From Aphelenchoides besseyi (Eukaryota; Nematoda; Chromadorea; Rhabditida; Aphelenchoididae), in contig JAMPIQ010000001.1 in the NCBI GenBank assembly GCA_024699855.1, positions 14,570,001 to 14,634,000 on the forward strand: a stretch of 64,000 bases of DNA, written 5' to 3'. The notes below the pieces were generated by a model, which worked only from the letters and a program-made list of their open reading frames with translations, made no database searches and was not told the origin of the DNA. Made by a program: the position numbers and the translations under genes. This document shows, one piece after another, positions 10,150 to 20,500 of the stretch (positions within the stretch are counted from its first letter, which is position 1; the number at the start of each line of letters is the position of its first letter).

Positions 10150-13142
10150 ATGAATTACGTCAACAACTCGCACGTTGATTACCTCTTCATGATCTTGATC
10201 CTATTATTGATTTCCATTGCGATCCAACTTAATAAACAAATCAATCGAAGAACGCGAAGAACGACCAACCAATCGACAACATTTACAACGGAAAACTCAA
10301 CAAAGAGGAAATCCTTTCCTTAAATTATGGAAACGAAATCCGTCCGTTAGTATTTGTTGAGGAAATCAAACGCTTCAGACATGCCACACCGGGACCCGCT
10401 CTTATCGGTGTGTTGGGAAATCAATTCTTCAGTCGTCACATCGACAATAACAACGGCGACAACCTGAGCGCTGACGAGGACAATGAACTGCGTAGACGGT
10501 TCGTTTTTATAATTGATGATCGTCAATCTCCAAAGTTCGCATTTATTTCCGTCGAAGAAGAAGGTGAAGGACAATTCAAAGCAACGTTATACGATCCCAA
10601 TCTCAACGTTCAGTATATGACGGCTTCTCAAATTGACGACGATCGACTAGACAAAACACGCGAATTTTACTTGAGGGTTTTCTCAGGATGCCACATTACA
10701 ACAGCCTACGAAAACATCTACCATCCGACGCCTCAAGAATGTGATTATGGAATTGCTTTGTGTTTTGTAGTTGAGAGATCATTTGAGCCATATGCCGTCT
10801 CAATTAATGATGAAGAACGCAATATACTAAAAAATCAGCAACACGTCAACTCGCTTCGTTATCAACTAGCAGCACATCACTTTTACGACAATCCCGAAGA
10901 TATTCCCGTTTTTGTCGTTGCCGATACAGTGGGTGCTCCGGATACGGACATTAATGAAAAAATTCGTGCCGAAACAGCCGCCGAAGCTCTACAGGTCACT
11001 AACGCAATCGACGACATGCAAATGGAAATAGATCCCACTCAACCAATAGAACCAATCATTGCCGAAGAATTTTCGATGGCTGCTGATAACCAAGAAGTTT
11101 CACAAATTTTGTTAGAATTACTTGCAATATGTGAAAATCCAGTCACCGAACCCAATGAAGAACCAGTATTCTCTGTGGACGAGCAATTCATTAGATCGAT
11201 TTCACATCCAACCGATGAATCAAGAGCCTTGGATTCGCTAATGGATTTCATACTCATCGGCAATATCGAGTGGTGGTTCAATCGAAGTATCGCTCATTCA
11301 ATACCTGATGAATTCAAAAGATGCGGTATGACTCAACAAATGATCGAAGATTGGAACTCAGCGTCATCAAAAATGTCTTACCTGGACATTAGGGCCATGC
11401 CAAACATACCTGAAGAAGGCCACTACAAAGTGCCCGAAGAAGTACGCAAATCATACACGCAACATTCCCTTCATTATTGGACCTACACATCCTTGCTGGT
11501 TCAAAAGCTGATGGACGTTCAACTTCATCGTGTGTTACCCGGCATCGAAGAATTTCAACAACAGATCAAAACAACTTTTCCGAACACCGACAATGTTTGT
11601 AATTCAGTATTCAGCAACTTCATCCGCTGTTTAACAAGACGTCGACCGAAAAGTAGTAACACTGCAACTGCCAAGAAAATAGCCGCTGAAACAAAGAAAC
11701 AACAAGAGAAACACTCCAAGGTTACATTGACAGCGCCAAATCAAAAGCCGGAAACGCTTGTTCTCGTAGATGCTCTTGACGCCCTGTTTACACTCGTCGA
11801 TTTCTTCAACGCAGTGAAAGACGAAGACGTCGATTTCAAATGGGCTATAGCCAACGCACAAAATGCGGGTCGTTCAATTACTTGGCAACAAAGTAGCTCA
11901 CAAGCATCACTTCATGCTATTCAAATCGCCCTGGGAATTGGCTCCGGACGTTTCAAGCATCTTGTCCGTCGAGATCTTACACATATAAAAAGTGGATTAT
12001 CTGCAGATATTCGAGCTGGCTCGGACGTCCAACACCTGTTCGGTAAAAACAAAGCGGTTGTTAATTACAACACGGTCAAAAGATGCATAAAGCCCGGATC
12101 CTTCGACAGTTTCCTGATTGGTTTCTTCAAATACACGAACGAAGAAGGAAAAGAGGAAGTATACAACATCCTCCGACCGTTTATAATAACCGGAGACACA
12201 GCCTCGGAAGTAAGTGACAACAAATTCAAGTTCATGAACTCAAAAGGCAAAGAAATGAACAAAATCGCGGCTGTGCTAATATATGAAGGAAGAGGAAGAG
12301 CAATTTTGGACTACAGACAAATTGCTCTTCAAATTGAAGACACTGAAGGGCCAATAATCGCGTTGAGCGGATCTTCGAAGACTTCCAAACTTCGTAATTT
12401 GGCAAAGACAATTTCCATCAAATACGACGCAAAGATTGTAATGTGTACCGACGGCGATGTCACCGGTCTTCAAACAATCCGAGCGTTGGCCGATCATTAT
12501 TTCAAGGAATTCACACCTAATGATGATGCAGATGTCCCATTTGAACCTGTCGATCCAGATGCCCTACCAGATGATGAAACCTCAAAAGATGTTCCAGGCA
12601 CTTCCAACGACGATTTTGATCCGAAGAAGTTTTCCGTTGCATTTCTGTGGCCATCACTTGTGCTACATAATTGGATAGATGTGTTCTTCCCGCCGTTGCG
12701 ACAAGAATACTGTCAACGGTGGAATAGGGAGGTTCTAACAAAACCAGAGAATACATTGTCCAACCTGATGAATAATATGGAATTAACCAGGTACAACCAA
12801 TGGCAACCAGGAAAAGACCCACTGGATATAAAACAATCGGATGGAAGAACACCAGTTTATTCTGACTGGCAACGACGTTATTTTGCTGGTTATCTTGCTG
12901 CAATCGACAAGATAACAAAAATTCTACGAAGAAGGGACCAACTCAACGAAGAACAACGAAAGTTCTACAAGCGGCTCCAGTTCGAATACTGTGTGGCGCT
13001 CACCGAGTGCACATTTATGCACAGTTACGATCTACCAATAACGCGCCGCACATCGCTTGTAATCGATGCAATACACGGAAAAGACTACTGGAATTATCCA
13101 TTACCTGATGTCCCCCAATGCAAAACTTATTTACAACCGTAA
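10150..13142 (+). CDS. Large Toprim-like protein of the TIR element
   Basis: The main open frame runs from about 10233 to 13142 with no in-frame ATG near its 5' end. A likely model is exon 10150-10173, intron 10174-10250 (AAG acceptor), exon 10251-13142: 971 residues, in frame, starting six bases after TTTGTAG, a plausible trans-splice acceptor. Seen: a hydrophobic-acidic motif IYEGRG (Glu near residue 687), then MCTDGDVTGLQTIRAL with Asp 742, Asp 744 and Gly 747. A Glu followed about 55 residues later by DxDxxG is the Toprim metal-binding pattern of type II topoisomerases, gyrase B and Spo11/TopoVI-A. After an acidic linker comes FLWPSLV, similar to the WPSL following Toprim in eukaryotic topoisomerase II. 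The N-terminal part has QECDYGIALCF, faintly like Ulp1-type proteases but without a convincing His. No ATPase motifs and no assignable active tyrosine. Function in transposition is inference. Confidence 0.7.
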
Positions 13143-13564
13143 CTTCGTGTAACATACAGTTATTTAATGAAATTTGTCACGATTTAAACCGTCTAAACCG
13201 CGGTCTCTTTATCTTCTATCGCTGTGAGCAAATAATGAATGAATCAATGAATGAGTATTTAATGATCAATAAAAGAAATCTCGCAATCGATAGACTAGCA
13301 CACCAAAGTCCGCTGTTCGAAGGCGCTCTTTTGATCAAAAAAGAGCGCGTCCACTTGCCAAAAAAAAGTGACAAAAAAGCGTCCGGACGTCGACCAAAAA
13401 CGAGCAAATGGCATTTCTGCGCGCTTTCTTTCCAATCAAGGCAATTTCAAGGTGATTTCAGGAAAGTAGCAATTTCACGCAAAGGGCAAAAAAAGAAAAA
13501 CAACGTGAAATTTTTTTTGGTCGTTATTTTCCCTACATTTTCCCTTGGAATCGAGGACGAGAGA

Positions 13565-13727
13565 CCAAAAAGGCACGCAATTTGTGTGGAACTTCAAAGG
13601 TCCATAAGTCCACGCAGGGTAGCCCATAGCAAAAACTGATAACACCATCAGATTCCTCTTGAAAAGGCGCGTTTTTTGGCATACAGTATGCGTGAATATC
13701 GCGTGGTGGCTAATGAGCCTTCCCTTG
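13565..13727 (-). repeat. Right terminal inverted repeat of the 5-kb element
   Basis: Reverse complement of the left repeat; ends CCTTCCCTTG followed by TAA. The inner boundary is where the two copies diverge, at a run of A. Confidence 0.9.
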
Positions 13728-13802
13728 TAAGCTTCATTCCGTAACTTATTGCAAAATCAAACTTTAAAATTGAAACTCTTGTTTTCGACACATTCGACAA
13801 AA

Positions 13803-14102
13803 ATGATCGACGCAAATGTGGTGATTGGACTTTTGATCGAGAAGTTCGAAACTCCATCTGATGTATCGACTCGCAATGCTAACTGTATGGAACGTCGACT
13901 TGCATGTTTGATCGAGACAATTGAAGACCAATCACACAGTAAGTTAAACGACGAATCAAGGTTTTAAGATATGCAGTTATCTGTCCGACGATATGGAAAC
14001 GGTCCCAATCAGAAACAATTTCACTTTCACTTCAAAGACAACGAAATACGATTTTACGGCAATCATCGCCAATCAATTATCCACAAAGTAAATATGCAGT
14101 AG
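13803..14102 (+). CDS. Small hypothetical protein (89 residues)
   Basis: Exons 13803-13938 and 13969-14102 join in frame over a 30-nt intron with GTAAG donor and AAG acceptor. The first half is acidic-hydrophobic (MIDANVVIGLLIEKFETP) and the second half basic and aromatic (QKQFHFHFKDNEIRFYGNH). No signal peptide. It begins 76 bp right of the 5-kb element. The unusual acceptor and short size make it tentative; an unspliced reading would end at 13967. No family recognised. Confidence 0.4.
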
Positions 14103-15749
14103 AATGTAATCGGAAAGTGCTTTTATTTAGTCAGTTGCACATTGATCTTAAACGAGTTTACGGTGTAACACATCTAATGGATCGCGGACATAAAAGCCGG
14201 CTGAGAGGCGCCGGCGTACATCCTTTTTTCCCACATCGCCCGTTCATTTAATAAAGTTTGGTCCACGACTGATTGACTACGCGATCTTTATTTGCACGGT
14301 CATCCGGAAAAAAATATCGACTTTTTAACGACCGCAAACGGGGCATTTTTACCGATGAGCTTTGTGAGTTCGTAATCTGGAAGAATTTTTGGTCAGAGGT
14401 TTTTTTCGCGAACTCATAGTCGTGGGAAGTATTTTATTTGGGTGTGGTTTAGTTATAGAGGTGAGAGGTTGATTTGTCCCATCAGAATCAAGGGTTAGTT
14501 TTTTGCTACTATTTGATAAATAAATGCTGGTTTTTTCAGAGAAGACGGAAATTTCTGGTGTAAATCGCTTTTTGCTTTGAGCGCATTCGGAATCGGTCTC
14601 TTAGTCGGAGTTTGTTACAGCAATCGGAAAGCAAATAGTAACTCTTAAATCGGATTCCTTGCTAGAATCGCAAACTTGACTACGTCCTGAGGTAAGCAAT
14701 ATTCAAGTTTTTTATATTTACTTTTTTATCCAAATAAATATCACAAGTTTCCGCTTCTTCTCTAAGAACTCAATTGATTTTAACTAATTTTGCCTAATTT
14801 CAGTTCACAAGACGGTCGTTTAGCTCCCGTCTTTTGCCGTTAGTGGCGTTGGGTTTGTAGCGTGGGTTGGAGGGGAGTTTTGGAGTTAACAAAGTTGGCT
14901 ACATGGCGTTTGGGGCCTTCAGCCCAAAAAGTGCAAGACCAACGACTGCTTCTCCAATAAAAACACTCAAAAATTCAGATGTTGTCACTCTCCAAATAAC
15001 TCAAAAGACTCTACCACGTTTTATTGTGGTGTGCTTCAGTTATGGAGGTGAAACAAAAATTCATACTTACGCTGTGATGCGGTACGGACACTACATTCTA
15101 TAAAATAGTCTCAAGAGATTATAGCTCTTGTGAAACACAATGGAGGAACGATTTTTATAGACAAAAGTTTGGGGAATCAATTTTTTGGAGAGGTTGAAAA
15201 AAATAGTCCATAGGGCTTTTTTAGAACGAATACGGTACTTTGCTTTAATGTTAACTTGACGCACAAACATTGATATGTAATGTCAGCAGTCAAAGCTTTT
15301 AGATGACAAAAAACTCAACTGACATTTACAATACCGAAACGCTCAAATGTTTACAAAAGTAAAATAAAATGATGTGGACGATAAAATGTTTTGGAATTCT
15401 GAAAAATGTAAATATTTCACAAACAACATTGAAATAAAGTTGTAGACATGAAACGGAATCAATTTTTGTTTTGATTTCAATGAGCTTGCACGAAATTTTT
15501 ATTTTCCGCGTCAGTTACATTTGCTCTTTGTAACTTTGTTTTTCTCGGCTATGTTAAAAAAACATGGCCAAAATACCGCCGAGCGGCATTGGAGCGAATT
15601 TGATTCACAATCGTGTGATTCAGCCCGTTTCTTTGCGATCGACTTTTGTATTTCATTACTAATCAACAACCAAATTTCTTGCATTCCCGAATTCAAGTGA
15701 CATGATCCATAAGTTTTTGAATACGTTATGCGTGCAAATTTTTGCTATA
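14103..15749. other. Repeat-like region with a possible tiny membrane-protein gene
   Basis: About 14319-14431 is a diverged copy of 17490-17612, both containing the start ATGAGCTTT followed at once by a donor (GTGAGT or GTAAGT). After it, 14540-14648 reads as a hydrophobic exon (FALSAFGIGLLVGVCYS) ending in TAA, so a small membrane-protein gene of the same origin may lie at 14355-14648, but I could not join its exons cleanly. A 35-bp block near 14430-14465 recurs at about 15011-15050. No gene is supported in 15111-15749. Confidence 0.4.
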
Positions 15750-17160
15750 CAGTGGCGCTCACTGAAATAGTGACGATCGCTTTTAATGGCCTTTTTTCAA
15801 TAAGAAGTGGCCATACCCTTATTCTTAATGACTTCCAGGCATCGACGCTTCATTGACTCAACCAATACACAACATCGTGAAGTCGGAATTGCTTCCCATG
15901 CTTCCTGGATGATGTGAAACAGTTGTTTCTTGGATTTCGGCTTAAGCCGCTTGATTTCTTTGTCCACGTCAATCCAGAGCATTTCGATGGGATTCAAATC
16001 CGGGCTCTGAGCTGGCCACTTCATGACAGTGTATCCGTGATCAGCTAGAAACTCCTTCGCCTTCTTTGATATGTGTTTTGGATCATTGTCCGCCTAAAAA
16101 AATAAGGTGCGACCTTAAAATGAATGATTTACCTGGAAAATCCAATCTTCCAACTGGTTTTCTTTGATGAACGGACGCGGCACACCATCAAGAATCTGAT
16201 CTGTGTAAACGTGCTGATCCATAATTTCTTAAATACGGTAAATAGGCCCTGTACCATTCGCAGACACGCAACTCCAGACCATGACTGACTTTGGATCATG
16301 CTTGACAGTTGCTTTGGTGTACTTTGCGCTAAATTCTTTACCAGGACGGCGTCGAACATACGCTTTTCCACCAGATCCAGTTGAATTGAACTTCCATTTG
16401 TCTGTCCACAAAACCTAAAACAAGTGTGCGAATTGAATCCAAAAATCGCTTACCTTGTTCCATTGTTCTTGGGTCCAATTCAAGTGCTCTTTAGCGAATT
16501 CAAGGCGCGCTTTTCGGTTCTTCTGACTGATAAAAGTTTTCTTGCGTACTACGCGTCCCATCAAACCAAATTCGTTGAGCCGGCATTTCACTGTACTGAT
16601 GGAAATTGGCTTCGAAAGACGACCTTGAAGTTCGTCGTGAATATCAACGGCTGTTTTGTGACGATTTCCTTCAGGCAAAAGGTGGATTCTGCGATCATCA
16701 CGTGCAGTAGTCTTGCATTGACGTGTTCGGACCTTGTTCTGAACGGAACCAGTGCTTTGGACATGTTTGGCGGCTTGAAAACAGGCATTCTTAGACAGAC
16801 CCACTTTTTCGGCAATCTTTTGATACGAATAGCCATCTTGGTGCAAATCAACGATGCGCTGGCGTTAAGCAGGAGTAACATGAGTAGAACAATCCATTAT
16901 TAACAACACAAGATAAAAAATTGAAGAAAACCGCCATTAAAAGCGATCGTCCCTATTTAATTAAAAACGGGTGTTTTCATTTTTTAATGTGAATTCTGAT
17001 AATAATTAAAGTTTAAATTGACAGATATGGTATTGTTGGATAGCTGAAAAGTAGGTCTACAACTTTGGTCTATAAGATACCATAATTTTCCACAAATTTG
17101 CTTTCAAAAATGCAAGTTATTGCAAAAATTCGATCGTCCCTATTTCAGTGAGCGCCACTG
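15750..17160 (-). mobile_element. Tc1-like DNA transposon, inactive copy
   Basis: Ends are inverted repeats beginning CAGTGGCGCTCACTGAAATA (15750 and 17160), flanked on both sides by TA. A second internal copy of the CGATCGCTTTTAATGGC block near 16935 suggests a longer inverted/direct repeat arrangement. The minus strand carries a DD34E-type transposase. Two in-frame stops make this copy non-autonomous, though the near-perfect ends mean it could still be moved by enzyme supplied from elsewhere. Confidence 0.9.
15797..16897 (-). pseudogene. Tc1-like transposase with in-frame stops
   Basis: Starts ATG at 16897 (MDCSTHVTPA) and ends at 15797. Seen in order: a helix-turn-helix region (GYSYQKIAEKVGLSKNACF), first catalytic Asp in WTDKWKFN, second Asp in ADNDPKH, and Glu in SPDLNPIEMLW, the DDE triad of Tc1. 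Two introns (about 16397-16453 and 16095-16133) have GT..AG ends. TAA codons interrupt codon 11 and the stretch after GPIYRI near 16230. These could be C-to-T changes. Without them the coding frame is otherwise whole, so inactivation is recent. Confidence 0.85.
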
Positions 17161-17162
17161 TA

Positions 17163-17532
17163 GATTCAGTTGTGACAGTGAGATGCAAAGCACGTGCACA
17201 TCACGAACGACCGTTCCGTCGGCCAAAAGTTCAAGTCACTTAGCGCGAGAAGGGGGCGAAGTCCCAAAAGATCAAAGCTAAATGCTTTTGCGACCAAATA
17301 AAAAGGCCCGATCGGAAGCGATCGGGATTGCAATCCGTCCACTGGTGACGAACTTATTAGTTTTCTGCGCGCGTGTGCCGATCCGTCGGTACGACTTCAA
17401 GAAAAGACCATGGCCTCGGAAGGAATGATGCCCGAGCGAAGAACGACACGACGAACCTTTACTTGACATGAAGAGTTTACGGAAAGACAAATGTTGACTT
17501 TTTAACGACCACGAAAGGTGCATTTTTTCGAA
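17163..17532. other. Intergenic/promoter of the next gene
   Basis: No gene. The last 40 bp (GACTTTTTAACGACC onwards) are shared with 14319-14358, marking a duplicated promoter. Confidence 0.5.
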
Positions 17533-20500
17533 ATGAGCTTTGTAAGTTTAAAAATTTATTTTGGAACCTGGAGTAAATTATTGAGCCTGTGTAGTTTTTC
17601 TCGAGCTCATAGTGACGATCATAGGACCGACCAACGTTACGTTGAACTATGTGAAGACGCCTGACCACATTGGTATATTAAAACTGACCAACACCGTTGT
17701 TGTTGTTTGTAAGTTCAAATGTTTACAGCTAATGTTTTTTTAGGCTATCACATCGAACAAAACATGCGTTGCATTGTTCTGCGAACAAATTCCATTGACG
17801 GAAAAAGACTTTCCAATTGGATACCCGGCCGAATTGGTTTTATCTACGAGCTTGTTCAATTAAAGTAAGCATTCCTTGTTAGAAGACCTCGTTAAACAAA
17901 ATGCTCCTGGAGTGGATCGGCGTAAGTTAAATTAAGATCATTGCTCCCACTTGAAATTAAAAGGCCTTGAAAAGGTGATGTTAGGTCTCAAACGACTGAA
18001 TTACAAGCAACTCGGATTCGTTGTTTATCTCTACAATTGCCTAACTCGAACAAGAAGTGAATTTACGCCGGATAGTGGGTTACACTGTTTTACGGACATC
18101 GATTGGGTAGAGATGTTCTATCATTCGGCATGGCAACTCAAAACCCGAAAGGAGGCAGAAAACGGAGAATTCGGCTACGGCTACGAAACTGTTTCAAAGT
18201 CAACGTTGAGACACTCTAATAACTACATTGACGCTGCCGGGTAAACAAGTACCAACCCTTTTCCAATAACCAATTTCTTAGAAACAAACGACAATTACTA
18301 ACACAGAAAATGCTTGTATACGTCGTTTACGGATACTCGTTCGCAAAAGGCAACACGGCTTCGCATCTATGTGGACGTCCGTTGTGTCTTTCACCCAACC
18401 ACATTTATCCCGAAGGCATCTCAGTAAATATCAGCAGAGAAGCGTGTTTTAGAAATGCAGTTACGCCCGAAGGGGAGGATCCCAATTCATCCCCGCCGAT
18501 TCATCCCCGCCCGATTCATCCCCGGTCCAATTCATCCCCCATAACTCTTCATCCCTTCTAAAAATCCCCCTCGATTTCTAACACAAACATTCTAGAGTGA
18601 AGGTAAAAAGAAGAAGGTCAATATGTAAAATTTATAGAATGCGCGAAAAGAGTGAAAGTTCTAAGGAAAAATCAATTTACTTCCACAGTCTCTCTAGCTC
18701 GAGTTTTGACGTTATTCAACACGATTCGACGTCCAACTTCTCCTGGTGAACTGTCATGTCCCGAATGTGTTGGATACTCGTGAGCAACTTCACCATCCGG
18801 AACTTGAATCAAACCGGCGTTTGTACGAACTCGAGCACGACATCCAGTTTTTTGAAACAACGAACATCGCCATGAAATGTATCCATCTTTCAACTCTCGA
18901 TGTTTCCAAAACGTGTGACCATTGACGACGAGAATCTTCTGTTCACGATTTGACCGTAGCATAATAAGAAAATACGATTTGGATGACAATTGAAATAGTA
19001 GTAAGAAACACTGACGAAACAACAAGATCTGAGAAAAAAATGTTTGTGTGCTCGTAGTTTCTTTAAATGATTTCAAATTTGCGATCAAAAATTTTAGGGA
19101 TGAAACGTTATGGGGGATGAATTGGACCGGGGATGAATCGGGCGGGGATGAATCGGCGGGGATGAATTGGGACGCACTCCGCCCGAAGAATGCCCCCATA
19201 TTCCACGGTGTCTAAAGAGTAAGAGAAGTTTCAACGATCGAATATACCTGACTTTTTAGATGTGACAAAACAAGAAAAACAAGGACCCGAGAAGAAGGAG
19301 ATTAGAGTCATGTAAGCCCGCAACTTACAAAAACATATGTGTACTGTTTTATAGAAAAAGCGATCCGGAATTCTTCTTCACAGAAAAAGATGGAAGTAGT
19401 CGTGCACGAGTTGAAGGTCATGAATATTACCGTGAGGATAGCACCGGGAACACCTGGAATTGTATTAACCGACGTTATCACCGGTGTTCTGCTTGTTTTA
19501 TTCTCGACCGAAACCTTGATCGAATCAGAATGAAATATGAAATACATACACCAGAATGTACTGCAAACCAGCCTGAAGCGACGAGAGAAATGTAAGTTGA
19601 AAAAACATCGTCCATAACGCTAAATAAGTGTTATGAGTGGTAAGTCAATCCCGATGCTTATACAGGGTGTCCAGCTAAAATTGAAAATTTGAAGAGCTCA
19701 TATCTTTTTTGTTAGTTGACCAAATTCGATGCGGTTTTTGTGTTTGATTGGAAATCTATGGGAATTTTGTCTTTTCTCAAAAGATTTCCAGAATTTAGCT
19801 TGGAACACCGTGAAAATTCTCGATTTCTGGAACGCGTGCTTTTTCCGCTCGCTTTCTCTTTCGTTTGCATTGCAAAGGAAGTCTGGTTGTTTCCAATGAG
19901 TTGGTCCGCTCAAGAAAAGACGTACTGTGTTTTGGTGTTTGCAAAGACTGGCAGTGGAACTATCGTTCAACGACAATTCAGAAGACATTATGGGTTGAGT
20001 TGGCGTGCCTCTGTTCCATCGATTGCAAATTTTGCACGATGGACTGAAGATCTTTTGGATTGTGGCAGTTGTGAAACAAAAAAAAGAAATTGATCACGGT
20101 TTGTCTCCAGTTCTTTGACTCAAACTTGTTCAGATTTGCTACAAATCAAGAAAAAATTGAAGCAGTTTTGGAAACGATACGCAACGATCCAAATTTATCT
20201 GTGCGTGCAATTGCAAATTTGGACGATGTGCCGTCCAAGTCTTCGGTCCACCGCATTTTGAAGGTGTGAATCTTTTTGTTCTTTTGATCTTTTCTTTCTT
20301 TAGTCTCAAAAGTTTCACCCCTACAAGTTGCAATTAATCCAAGAAATTGCCGGTGAAGCACCACAAGCACGAATCGAACACGCAATTTCAATTCTTGATC
20401 AAATTGAAGCGCAACCCGAATTTCTTTCAAATCTCATCTTTTCGGATGAGGCGCACTTTCACATATCCACGGTCACGTTAACCACCATAACTTCCGTTAT

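Larger units (their letters stand above)
8735..13727 (+). mobile_element. 4,993-bp TIR element encoding a Toprim-like giant protein
   Basis: The ends are inverted repeats of about 162 bp (8735-8896 and 13565-13727) that begin CAAGGGAAGGCTCATTAGCC and differ at only a few positions. The trinucleotide TAA flanks both ends (8732-8734 and 13728-13730), consistent with a 3-bp target-site duplication of the type seen for PIF/Harbinger elements. Inside are a tRNA-like sequence near the left end and one large spliced gene (10150-13142) with an AATAAA at 13268. I find no DDE transposase, reverse transcriptase or tyrosine recombinase signature. The high repeat identity suggests fairly recent movement. 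It fits no transposon family I can name. Confidence 0.8.

Noticed and set aside
13118..13639. 173-codon open frame at the right end of the 5-kb element
   Set aside because: It overlaps the end of the large gene, its poly(A) signal and the terminal inverted repeat; composition is low-complexity Lys/Arg and no domain is visible.
18310..18561. Open frame running from the zinc-loop exon into CATCCCC repeats
   Set aside because: It is host exon joined to transposon end; the real exon continues after the insertion.
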